Source: Streptomyces davaonensis JCM 4913 (lineage in GTDB: Bacteria; Actinomycetota; Actinomycetes; Streptomycetales; Streptomycetaceae). Taken from it: a stretch of 64,000 bases of DNA. The notes under the pieces are model-generated. The model was not told the origin of the DNA, ran no database searches, and saw only the letters and a list, made by a program, of their open reading frames with translations. Where the stretch lies: the NCBI RefSeq assembly GCF_000349325.1, contig NC_020504.1, positions 2,948,053 to 3,012,052 of the forward strand, in the 5' to 3' direction. Of the stretch, positions 52,302 through 60,780 are shown piece by piece (within the stretch, counting starts at the first letter, position 1; every line of letters begins with the position of its first letter). A program made the position numbers and the translations under genes.

Positions 52302-54503
52302 TCAGAAATGCGGGGAGTGCAGGGGGTTGGCGATGGTGACGTAGACGGACTGGGTGTCGACCGGGCCGACGAGTTCGTCCAGGCCGTGCAGGCGGGTCAG
52401 GAGGTTCGCTTTGCAGCGCAATGTGGATGAGTCGAGCAGGTGGGCGGGAAGCGAGGTGCGCAGGCGTGCGGGGCCGGAGGCCACGTCGCCGAGGAATCGA
52501 CGGAAGGCGGCAAGCAGCAGTCGCTCGTCGGCGAGGCCTTGGGAGCCGAACGCGCCGATGAGGCCGAACACGTTGTTGATGGCGAGGTAGTAGGCGAAGC
52601 GCTCGTCCGTTACTGCGTCGGAGACGAAGGTGTCGCTGTGCTTGCCGATGCCGGGCAGTCGGGCGTCGAGTTCCTCACGGCGGGACTCGCGGAAGTAGTA
52701 GCCCTGGTTGTCGCGGTAGCGGCCGCCGGTGGGCCAACCGTCCGGGTCCAGCAGGAGCAGGGTGTTCTGCTGGTGCGCCTCCAGGGCGATGCCTGCCTCG
52801 GCGTCCAGCCAGAGCACCGGGCGGACCACGTGTTCGAGGTAGCGCAGGAACCACTCGGCGGACACGGCTCCTCGGGAACGGCCGGTGCGTGCGGCGAGGC
52901 GGGTGACGAGGTCTGCCAGGCGGGACCGCCAGGCCAACGAGGTCGGTCGGTGGCTGCTGAAGGCGTTCGTCAGCGCGGGCTGCGGTCGTGGGGAGACGAG
53001 TCCGGCGATGCAGGAGACATCGGCGGCTGGATGGAAGGGGTTGTGCCTGATCATCACATCCAGCCCGGGGACCGGCTCACCCTGTGGTCCGTCGACGGCG
53101 AGCCAGGCGGGGTCGCGGACGATGTCGAAGCTGGGGTGCGCGGTCTGCCAGTGACTGGACAGGCCGGCGCGCAGCAGGCGGTGGACCTCGACGCCGCGGT
53201 GCAGTTCCTTGCGGAGGTTTTCACGACGGGAGTTGGTGATGCGCAGGCCCAACGAGAGCTTGAGCATGGCGGGGGCGCCGGACCGGTGGACGGTGCGTAC
53301 GGAGGAGGTGGGGTGCCAAGGGGCGCCGTGAGGACCAATGTCCCGGAGCAGTCCGGCGTCGAGCATGGCGGCGGTGTCGGGGCGGTTGCGGATCTCGCGG
53401 AGTTGCCAGGGGTGCAGGGGCAGGGCCGCGTAGGTGTCGGGCAGTGGGAGCCCGGGTCCGGCGAGTCGGGTCGTGAGCTGGGGCGCTGTGACAGGCCGGC
53501 CGCGTTCGGTCCAGGCGGAGTCGGTGGCGAGGACAGAGGGAGCTACGGCGATCCAGTTGAGGGGAAAGGAGCCGCGCAATTCGGGTGAATAGAGGTGCAC
53601 TTCGGAGTCGGAGAGGCATTCTCGGCTCTTCGGGGCGGGGTGCAGGGGGTGTCCGAGGACGAGTGCCTGTTCGGCGCTGAGGAAGAGGTCGGGGCCGTCG
53701 GTCGGCCGTTCCCGGCGGTCGCTGATGAACAGGGCGGTCCGGCGGACCGAGTCGGCGACGCGGGCGACCAGGTCGGTGCGGTCGGAGGCGGCGGGGGGTG
53801 TTCCTTGGCCGGCCGTTGCCCCTGTGTCGGGGCTTTCGGTTCCGTCCCAGGTTTCCGTGCTCTCCAGGCACTCGGTTGCGTTCGATGTCTCGCGGGTGAG
53901 CAGCGCCGCGACCGTGACTGCGTCGGCGGGTGGGGAGTGTTCCGGGGCGCCCTCCAGGTGTGGGAGGCCGAGGCGGTGCCAGCCGGTCGGGGACCAGTGG
54001 TGGACCGGTGTGATCAGGGCCGTGCCGCTGCTGGGGAGGGGGATGCGGAGGGCGCCGTCCGAGGGAGCGGGGAGGCCGACTTCCCGCACCCAGCAGCGGA
54101 GCAGGTTCTCCACGACGGCAGCCTGGGCCGCGGTGTGCGGGTCGGGGTGCTGGAGGAAGTCGGTGGCTGGTCGGCGCGGTGAGCTGGGGGTGCCCGCGCT
54201 CCCTGCCGCAGGGCCGGCCCCCGGCTGCGAGCCGGCGCCGACCGCCGAGCCGTCTCCCCGCCCCGAGCGACATCCCAGCTCCGAGGCGTCCCCCACCCGT
54301 GCCCCGTCCCCCTGCTCCACGCCCCTCACCGCATCCGAGCCGTCCTCCGCTCTCGGCCCGCTTCCCAGTTCCGGGCCGGCCCCCTGCTGACGAGGGACCG
54401 ACGCGTCCGTCGGAGTGGCGGGGGCAGGGTCGGAAGGGGCCTGACTGGGGGAGTTGTCCGTGCCCCTCGGGGTGTGCTCGTCCGATGTGTGGCTGGTGAT
54501 CAA
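52302..54503 (-). CDS. IucA/IucC-family siderophore synthetase (NIS)
   Basis: 733 residues as drawn. The NIS fold starts at about residue 110 (HTAAQAAVVENLLRCWVREVG). Landmarks include HPGHPLHPAPKSR-type ATP region (LGHPLHPAPKSR), PAMLKLSLGLRITNSRRE, and ALEAHQQNTLLLLDPDG. It should join citrate or succinate-type acids with amines, ATP-dependent. The first 100 residues are Gly/Ala/Pro/Ser low-complexity and the TTG start has only a weak ribosome site, so the true start may be downstream. Confidence 0.86.
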   Translation of the reverse strand: MITSHTSDEHTPRGTDNSPSQAPSDPAPATPTDASVPRQQGAGPELGSGPRAEDGSDAVRGVEQGDGARVGDASELGCRSGRGDGSAVGAGSQPGAGPAAGSAGTPSSPRRPATDFLQHPDPHTAAQAAVVENLLRCWVREVGLPAPSDGALRIPLPSSGTALITPVHHWSPTGWHRLGLPHLEGAPEHSPPADAVTVAALLTRETSNATECLESTETWDGTESPDTGATAGQGTPPAASDRTDLVARVADSVRRTALFISDRRERPTDGPDLFLSAEQALVLGHPLHPAPKSRECLSDSEVHLYSPELRGSFPLNWIAVAPSVLATDSAWTERGRPVTAPQLTTRLAGPGLPLPDTYAALPLHPWQLREIRNRPDTAAMLDAGLLRDIGPHGAPWHPTSSVRTVHRSGAPAMLKLSLGLRITNSRRENLRKELHRGVEVHRLLRAGLSSHWQTAHPSFDIVRDPAWLAVDGPQGEPVPGLDVMIRHNPFHPAADVSCIAGLVSPRPQPALTNAFSSHRPTSLAWRSRLADLVTRLAARTGRSRGAVSAEWFLRYLEHVVRPVLWLDAEAGIALEAHQQNTLLLLDPDGWPTGGRYRDNQGYYFRESRREELDARLPGIGKHSDTFVSDAVTDERFAYYLAINNVFGLIGAFGSQGLADERLLLAAFRRFLGDVASGPARLRTSLPAHLLDSSTLRCKANLLTRLHGLDELVGPVDTQSVYVTIANPLHSPHF

Positions 54504-54549
54504 CTTCTGCTCTGTTCCTGGGGAGGTGGTTCTGGTGGGGAGGAAACCG

Positions 54550-56196
54550 TCAGCGGCGGGGCCGGGTCTCGGTGTGGGACTGGGCGGCCGTGTGGACGGC
54601 GTCGGTGAGGCGGTCGAGGACCGCGGCTGCCTGCTCGTCGCTGATCGTCAGGGGTGGGAGGAGCCGTACGACGCTGTTGTGACGGCCGCCGAGTTCGACG
54701 ATCAGGCCGCGTCGCAGACACTCCCGTTGGACGGCGGCGGCGAGTTCGGGGGCCGGCGGGCGCGCACCGCGGGTTGCCTCCGTCCGCGTGGGATCCTGGG
54801 CCGGCTCCGGGTGCTGTTTCGGCGTTGGCCCCTCCTCCGGGTCCACCAGCTCGACCCCGATCATCAGGCCCCTGCCCCGGACATCGCCGACGCAGGTGAA
54901 CTCGGCTGCCAGGGCCCGGAGTTCGGTGAGCATGCGGGCGCCGAGGTGTCGGGCGCGTTCGGCCAGGCCGTTCTCGCGGACGTAGGCGAGGGTTGCCGTG
55001 CCCGCGGCCATGGCGAGTTGGTTGCCGCGGAAGGTGCCAGCGTGGGCGCCGGGTTCCCAGGCGTCGAGGTCCTCGTGGTAGACCACGACGGCCAGCGGAA
55101 GGCTGCCGCCAATGGCCTTCGAGAGGACCATCACATCCGGGGTGACTCCGCTGTGCTCCACCGCCCAGAAGGCGCCGGTGCGTCCGACGCCGGTCTGGAT
55201 CTCGTCGACGATCAGTGGGATGGAGCGGTCGGCGGTGAGCTGCCGCATGCGGCGCAGCCAGGCGTCGGGGGCGGGGATCACTCCTCCCTCGCCCTGTATG
55301 GGTTCGAGGATCATCCCGGCGGGATGCGGTACCCCCGGCTTGGGGTCGTCGAGGACGGATTCGGTCCAGCGGGCGGCGAGTTCGGCTCCGCGGGCGTCGG
55401 CGACGCCGAACGGGCAACGGTGGTCCTGAGGGTGGGGCAGGTGGACGTCGGCGGCGTTGCTGGAAGCTGCGCAGGCGCCGGTGATCATGCCGTGGTAGGC
55501 GCCGGTGAAGGTGAGCAGGCCGCCTCGGCCGGTGGCAGTGCGGACCAGCTTGAACGCGGCCTCCACGGCGTCAGTTCCGGCGGGTCCGCAGAACCGCACG
55601 CGTGCGTGGTCGGCGAGTCCGGGCGGCAGCGTGCGGAACAGTTCGGTGGTGAAGGCGTCCTTCACCGGGGTCGCGAGATCGAGGACGTGCAGCGGAGCAC
55701 CGGAGTCCAGGACCTTGCGGATCGCCTCCAGGACGACGGGATGGTTGTGGCCGAGGGCCAGGGTTCCGGCGCCGGAGAGGCAGTCCAGGTACCGGCGCCC
55801 GTCCGCCCCCTCGATCGTCATCCCGCGCGCCCGTACCGGCACGATCGGCAGGGCACGCGCGTAGGTGCGCGCCGCCGATTCGCGCGCCGACTGCCGCCGC
55901 AGAATCCCTTCGTGCCAGGAGGAGCGCTCACCCGAACCGCCCGCGCGCCCTCCGAGCCTCCACCCGCCCAGCTCACGCGCCCCCGGCGCGGGCGCACGGC
56001 TCTCACGAGTCCCGCCTCCACGCCCCCCAGCCGCAACCCCGGAGCCAACCCCAGCCTCAGCCCCAGGCACTCCAACCTCAGGCACGCCTACCTCACCGGC
56101 CCCGACCTCACTGGCCTTCACAACACCAACCAACCCCCCGGCCACAAGCCCGCCCAAAGCCCCGTCCACGCCCACCGATGCCCAACCTCCCGCCAC
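54550..56196 (-). CDS. Class III aminotransferase (diaminobutyrate-2-oxoglutarate type)
   Basis: 548 residues as drawn. The core starts near residue 95 (EGILRRQSARESAARTYARAL). The PLP lysine is in VLSKAIGG and the conserved Asp in LIVDEIQTGVGRTG. It resembles RhbA/DABA aminotransferase, which makes 2,4-diaminobutyrate for siderophores. The first 90 residues are Gly/Val-rich and non-conserved; GTG 56196 lacks a ribosome site, so the start is uncertain. It is the first gene of the operon, 46 bases before the synthetase. Confidence 0.84.
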   Translation of the reverse strand: MAGGWASVGVDGALGGLVAGGLVGVVKASEVGAGEVGVPEVGVPGAEAGVGSGVAAGGRGGGTRESRAPAPGARELGGWRLGGRAGGSGERSSWHEGILRRQSARESAARTYARALPIVPVRARGMTIEGADGRRYLDCLSGAGTLALGHNHPVVLEAIRKVLDSGAPLHVLDLATPVKDAFTTELFRTLPPGLADHARVRFCGPAGTDAVEAAFKLVRTATGRGGLLTFTGAYHGMITGACAASSNAADVHLPHPQDHRCPFGVADARGAELAARWTESVLDDPKPGVPHPAGMILEPIQGEGGVIPAPDAWLRRMRQLTADRSIPLIVDEIQTGVGRTGAFWAVEHSGVTPDVMVLSKAIGGSLPLAVVVYHEDLDAWEPGAHAGTFRGNQLAMAAGTATLAYVRENGLAERARHLGARMLTELRALAAEFTCVGDVRGRGLMIGVELVDPEEGPTPKQHPEPAQDPTRTEATRGARPPAPELAAAVQRECLRRGLIVELGGRHNSVVRLLPPLTISDEQAAAVLDRLTDAVHTAAQSHTETRPRR

Positions 56197-56519
56197 CCTG
56201 GGGCGAGTACGTCACCCGTGTTCTCGCCCGTCCCGACATACGCACCCCCGCGAGCCTTCACTCGAAGGTGCGGGGAAATGGGTACAGGGGGCCGCCTACG
56301 GACAGCGGAATCCCCATCGCTACCAACCCCGGACCGCTCCCACGGTTACGGGTTGCTTCAAGATCCTTGCCGTGACGGAACCGTTGCCGTTCCGTCGGAA
56401 GTCCCCCACAGCGAGCGCATAGTGTGTGTTGCCGTTCCCGCAGTCGACGTCGCAGCCATCGGTGGCGCGCGACTGTGGCAGCGCTGCCAAGTTCGTTCAC
56501 CTCAGGGGGAGTCAGACTC
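56197..56519. other. Divergent intergenic region, siderophore operon / protease genes
   Basis: 323 bases. A perfect 8-bp inverted repeat (GACGGAAC/GTTCCGTC, 56374-56381 with 56389-56396) may be an operator or hairpin. I saw no iron box here. Confidence 0.5.
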
Positions 56520-57740
56520 ATGCGATCGATACGGCCGTCGTTCACCACTCGCCGAGGGAGGAGCGCGCGGCGCAGAACCTCCCCCCTGCCCGCCGCCGTC
56601 GCCCTTGCCGCGGCCCTCGCGCTCACCGCCACCGCCTGTGATTCGGGCGACGAGGCCACCGACGGCGGCTCCTCCGCGACCGCCGCCGCAGGTGACGACA
56701 AGATCTCGATCCCGGACGACATCAAGGACCGGCTCAAGGAGCACGGGATCGACATCGACAAGTGGAAGGACGGCGCCTGGAAGAACTGGAACAAGGACGA
56801 CTGGCTGCGCGAGGCCGAGGACTTCGTCAACCCGATCATCGAGGACCTGTGGGACCCGGACCGGATGCGCGAGGCCGAGGAGCCGGACCAGGGTGTCGAC
56901 GACAGCGACCTCTCCGGTGACCAGGGTGTGACCGACCCGACGCCCGCTCCGGTGGACGCGCAGGCCGTTCCGGCTAAGTACCACGACGCCGCGCCGACGG
57001 CGGGCAAGGTGTTCTTCGACTCGCCCGAGGGCACGATGGTGTGCTCGGCGACGGTCGTAGCGGACCCGGCCAACCCCGGTAAGTCCAACATGGTGTGGAC
57101 GGCCGGCCACTGTGTGCACGCGGGCAAGAGCGGCGGCTGGTACCGGAACATCGCGTTCGTGCCGTCGTACAACAACGACGCCATGGAGACGGCGGAGTTG
57201 GAGGGTGCCACGCGCGAGCAGGTCGCTCCGTACGGGGTCTGGTGGGGTGACTGGGTGCAGACCTCGGACCAGTGGATCGAGCAGGGCGGTGCGACCGGCG
57301 GTGACGGCGCCTCGTACGACTTCGCCGTCATTCATGTGACGCCGGAGGAGGGCAGCGGCGGGAAGTCGCTGGAGGAGATGGTCGGTTCGGCGCTGCCGGT
57401 GGACTTCAACGCCCCGGCCGTGCCGAAGGTGGACAGCATCACCGCGACCGGTTACCCGGCGGCGCCGCCGTTCGACGGGCAGAAGATGTACCAGTGCCAG
57501 GACAAGCCGGGCCGTCTGTCGCTGAACAAGGCGGATCCGACGATGTACCGGATCGGCTGCACGATGACCGGCGGTTCGTCGGGCGGTGGCTGGGTCGCTA
57601 CCGGTTCGAACGGCAAGCCGGCGCTGGTGTCCAACACCTCGATCGGGCCGGTGGAGTCGGGCTGGTTGGCCGGGCCGCGGCTCGGTGAGGAAGCCAAGGG
57701 TGTGTTCGACGAGGTCAGCGGGAAGTTCGCCGGCCAGTGA
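56520..57740 (+). CDS. Secreted lipoprotein with trypsin-like fold (copy 1)
   Basis: 406 residues from ATG 56520 (GGGGGAG upstream). The signal ends in lipobox LTATAC, so Cys is lipidated and the protein sits on the outer face of the membrane. Residues about 55-165 are an acidic/tryptophan-rich region (KDRLKEHGIDIDKWKDG); residues about 170-400 form a trypsin-like domain with His in WTAGHC, Asp in YDFAVI and Ser in TGGSSGGGW. The GSSGGG serine site suggests an active V8/glutamyl-endopeptidase-like protease. A close paralogue follows. Confidence 0.85.
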   Translation: MRSIRPSFTTRRGRSARRRTSPLPAAVALAAALALTATACDSGDEATDGGSSATAAAGDDKISIPDDIKDRLKEHGIDIDKWKDGAWKNWNKDDWLREAEDFVNPIIEDLWDPDRMREAEEPDQGVDDSDLSGDQGVTDPTPAPVDAQAVPAKYHDAAPTAGKVFFDSPEGTMVCSATVVADPANPGKSNMVWTAGHCVHAGKSGGWYRNIAFVPSYNNDAMETAELEGATREQVAPYGVWWGDWVQTSDQWIEQGGATGGDGASYDFAVIHVTPEEGSGGKSLEEMVGSALPVDFNAPAVPKVDSITATGYPAAPPFDGQKMYQCQDKPGRLSLNKADPTMYRIGCTMTGGSSGGGWVATGSNGKPALVSNTSIGPVESGWLAGPRLGEEAKGVFDEVSGKFAGQ

Positions 57741-57756
57741 GCCATGGCAGAGCGGC

Positions 57757-57787
57757 GGTGGGACCGGGAAACCTTCACGGTCCCACC
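57757..57787 (+). terminator. Hairpin terminator between the two lipoprotein protease genes
   Basis: A 10-bp stem (57757-57766 with 57778-57787) lies 17 bases past the stop of the first copy. Confidence 0.65.
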
Positions 57788-57885
57788 CCCGTTCGCCCTC
57801 AACTCCCCGGGCATAGTGGGATGTCGCGTGCCCGGGGCACGCCGGATCACATTCACAGCAGCAGTTCTACGGGGGTCATCGCACC

Positions 57886-59052
57886 ATGCGTTCCACACGT
57901 TCCCGCCTCGCCGCCACCGCGCTTCTCGCGGCCGTGGCACTGACCGCGACCGCGTGCGGCGGTTCCGGCGACGACGAGGCGAGTGACAAGCCCAGCGCTT
58001 CCCAGGCGGCCGATCAGGGCAAGGCCGAGGTTCCCGCGGGCATCGCCGACAAGCTGAAGGAGCACGGCATCGACGTCGATGCCTGGGCCGACGGCGGCTG
58101 GCAGGACTGGGACAAGGACAAGTGGCTCAGTGAGGCCAAGGACTTCGTCAACCCGGTGATCGAGGGTCTGTGGAAGCCGGAGCGGATGCAGTCCGCGAAG
58201 GAGGCCGACAAGACCATCTCCACCAAGGACGCCTCCGCCGACCAGGGCGTCAGCGACCCGGAGCCCGCGCCCGTGGAGGCGACGGCCGAGAAGACGCCGT
58301 ACCACCAGAACGCGGCGCCCGTCGGCAAGGTGTTCTTCGACTCCCCGGACGGTCCCGCGGTCTGTTCCGGCACGGTGGTCAAGGACGTCAACCACCCCGG
58401 CAAGTCCAACCTGGTCTGGACGGCCGGCCACTGTGTGCACGCGGGCGGTGAGGGCGGCTGGTACCGCAACATCGTCTTCGTCCCGGCCTACAACGACCTC
58501 GGCAAGTCCGAGGCGGACCTGAGCAACGCCGACTCCACCGAGATCGCCCCCTACGGCAACTGGTGGGCGGACTGGGCCTCCACGTCGAACGAGTGGATCC
58601 AGGGCGGCTCGTCCACGGGCGGCGCGGGTGCGGCGTACGACTACTCGGTGCTGCATGTGAAGCCGGAGCAGGGCGCGAAGTCGCTGGAGGAGACCGTCGG
58701 GGCCGCGCTGGACGTGGACTTCTCGGCGCCGTCCGCGACCGAGTCCGGCACGATGGGCGCCTGGGGCTACCCGGCGGCGCCGCCGTACAACGGTCTGAAG
58801 ATGTTCAAGTGCCTCGACCAGCCGGGCCGTCTGTCGCTGAGCCCGACGCTGCCGACGATGTACCGGATCGGCTGCACGATGACCGGTGGCTCGTCCGGCG
58901 GTGGCTGGTTCCGGGTGGTGGACGGCGAGACCAAGCTGGTGTCGAACACCTCGATCGGTCCCGAGGACAACACCTGGCTGGCGGGCCCGCAGCTCGGCAA
59001 GGGCGCCGAGGCGCTGTACCAGAACATGAGCAAGACCTACGGCGGTCAGTGA
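57886..59052 (+). CDS. Secreted lipoprotein with trypsin-like fold (copy 2)
   Basis: 388 residues. Lipobox LTATAC again, then the same KEHGIDVD segment and a trypsin-like domain with WTAGHC, YDYSVL and TGGSSGGGW. It shares long stretches with copy 1 (for example VFFDSP, TAGHCVHAG, GWYRNI, MYRIGCTMTGG), so the pair arose by tandem duplication. Differences are concentrated in the acidic region. No RBS consensus is strong; the start follows the conserved MRSTRSRL. Confidence 0.86.
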   Translation: MRSTRSRLAATALLAAVALTATACGGSGDDEASDKPSASQAADQGKAEVPAGIADKLKEHGIDVDAWADGGWQDWDKDKWLSEAKDFVNPVIEGLWKPERMQSAKEADKTISTKDASADQGVSDPEPAPVEATAEKTPYHQNAAPVGKVFFDSPDGPAVCSGTVVKDVNHPGKSNLVWTAGHCVHAGGEGGWYRNIVFVPAYNDLGKSEADLSNADSTEIAPYGNWWADWASTSNEWIQGGSSTGGAGAAYDYSVLHVKPEQGAKSLEETVGAALDVDFSAPSATESGTMGAWGYPAAPPYNGLKMFKCLDQPGRLSLSPTLPTMYRIGCTMTGGSSGGGWFRVVDGETKLVSNTSIGPEDNTWLAGPQLGKGAEALYQNMSKTYGGQ

Positions 59053-59065
59053 TCACGACGGCATG

Positions 59066-59106
59066 ACGAAGGCCCGCCCCGGTGTCTCACCGAGGCGGGC
59101 CTTCGT
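59066..59106. terminator. Bidirectional hairpin terminator, protease copy 2 / hflX
   Basis: A perfect 13-bp stem (59066-59078 with 59094-59106) between two convergent genes. Confidence 0.8.
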
Positions 59107-59133
59107 GCGTCCGTCGGAGTCCGACAGAGTCCG

Positions 59134-60627
59134 TCAGACCGCCGGAGTCGGCACATACGGCGCGAGTTCCGCCGCCAGTTCCTCGTGCACCCGCACCTTG
59201 AGCAGGGTGCCCTCCGGGGTGTGCTCCTCGGAGATCACCTCGCCCTCGTCGTGCGCGCGGGCGACGAGCTTGCCGAGGGTGTACGGCACCAGCGCCTCGA
59301 TCTCGACCGAGGGCCGGGGCAGTTCGTTGTCGATCAGCGCGAGCAGTTCCGCGATGCCCTGGCCGGTGCGGGCCGAGACCGCGATGGAGCGCTTCTCGAT
59401 CCGCAGCAGCCGCTGGAGCGTCAGCGGGTCGGCCGCGTCGGCCTTGTTGATCACGACGATCTCGGGTACGCGGGTGGCACCCACGTCCGTGATCACTTCG
59501 CGTACGGCGGCCAGCTGCTCCTCCGGGTCCGGGTGCGAACCGTCGACCACGTGCAGGATCAGGTCGGACTCGCCGACCTCCTCCATGGTGGAGCGGAACG
59601 CCTCGACCAGGTGGTGCGGCAGGTGCCGGACGAAGCCGACGGTGTCCGCCAGGGTGTACAGCCGGCCGCTCGGGGTCTCGGCCCGGCGCACGGTCGGATC
59701 GAGGGTCGCGAACAGGGCGTTCTCGACCAGCACGCCCGCGCCCGTGAGGCGGTTGAGCAGCGAGGACTTGCCTGCGTTGGTGTAGCCCGCGATGGCGACG
59801 GACGGCACCTTGTTGCGCTTGCGCTCCTGGCGCTTGATCTCGCGGCCGGTCTTCATCTCCGCGATCTCCCGGCGCATCTTCGCCATCTTCTCGCGGATCC
59901 GGCGCCGGTCCGTCTCGATCTTGGTCTCACCGGGACCACGGGTGGCGAGGCCGCCGCCCTTGCCGCCGCCCATCTGCCGGGACAGCGACTGACCCCAACC
60001 GCGCAGCCGCGGCAGCATGTACTGCATCTGCGCGAGCGCGACCTGCGCCTTGCCCTCTCGGGACTTGGCGTGCTGGGCGAAGATGTCGAGGATCAGGGCC
60101 GTACGGTCGATGACCTTGACCTTGACGACGTCTTCGAGGTGGATGAGCTGGCCGGGGCTGAGCTCACCATCACAGATGACCGTGTCGGCGCCGCTTTCGA
60201 GGACGATGTCCCGCAGCTCGTTGGCCTTGCCGGAACCGATGTAGGTGGCGGCGTCGGGCTTGTCGCGCCGCTGGATCACACCGTCGAGCACGAGCGCGCC
60301 CGCGGTCTCGGCGAGGGCGGCGAGTTCCGCGAGGGAGTTCTCCGCGTCCTGCACGGTCCCGGTGGTCCAGACACCCACGAGGACGACCCGCTCCAGACGC
60401 AGCTGGCGGTACTCGACCTCGGTGACGTCCTCGAGTTCGGTGGAGAGTCCGGCCACGCGGCGCAGAGCCGCGCGCTCGGAGCGGTCGAACTGTTCGCCGT
60501 CCCGCTCTCCGTCGATGTCGTGGCTCCAGGCGACGTCCTCTTCCATCAGGGCATCGGCCCGAAGACCTTCGGCGTAGTTGTGCGCGAGGCGCTGCGAGTC
60601 CTGGGAAGGGGAAGAAGAGGAGGTCAT
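59134..60627 (-). CDS. hflX: Ribosome-associated GTPase HflX
   Basis: 497 residues. The N-terminal HflX domain (about 80-250) includes the Gly-rich linker GGGKGGGLATRGPGETKIETD; the G domain has GYTNAGKSS (G1), ATLDPT (switch I), DTVGF (G3) and NKAD (G4). It splits stalled ribosomes after heat or antibiotic stress. ATG start at 60627. Confidence 0.94.
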   Translation of the reverse strand: MTSSSSPSQDSQRLAHNYAEGLRADALMEEDVAWSHDIDGERDGEQFDRSERAALRRVAGLSTELEDVTEVEYRQLRLERVVLVGVWTTGTVQDAENSLAELAALAETAGALVLDGVIQRRDKPDAATYIGSGKANELRDIVLESGADTVICDGELSPGQLIHLEDVVKVKVIDRTALILDIFAQHAKSREGKAQVALAQMQYMLPRLRGWGQSLSRQMGGGKGGGLATRGPGETKIETDRRRIREKMAKMRREIAEMKTGREIKRQERKRNKVPSVAIAGYTNAGKSSLLNRLTGAGVLVENALFATLDPTVRRAETPSGRLYTLADTVGFVRHLPHHLVEAFRSTMEEVGESDLILHVVDGSHPDPEEQLAAVREVITDVGATRVPEIVVINKADAADPLTLQRLLRIEKRSIAVSARTGQGIAELLALIDNELPRPSVEIEALVPYTLGKLVARAHDEGEVISEEHTPEGTLLKVRVHEELAAELAPYVPTPAV

Positions 60628-60780
60628 TGGGTCCTTACGTCGTTGAGGATTCCGGTTCGGCGGTCATTGTGCACAACGTACGAGTGCCCCGGGAGATTCC
60701 CGCGGAACCGCTGGGGTTCCGGGCTCCGTACCGCGCCGACCTGAAGATGGTCGCACGGGACGGGGCGTCTCGTCATCGCC

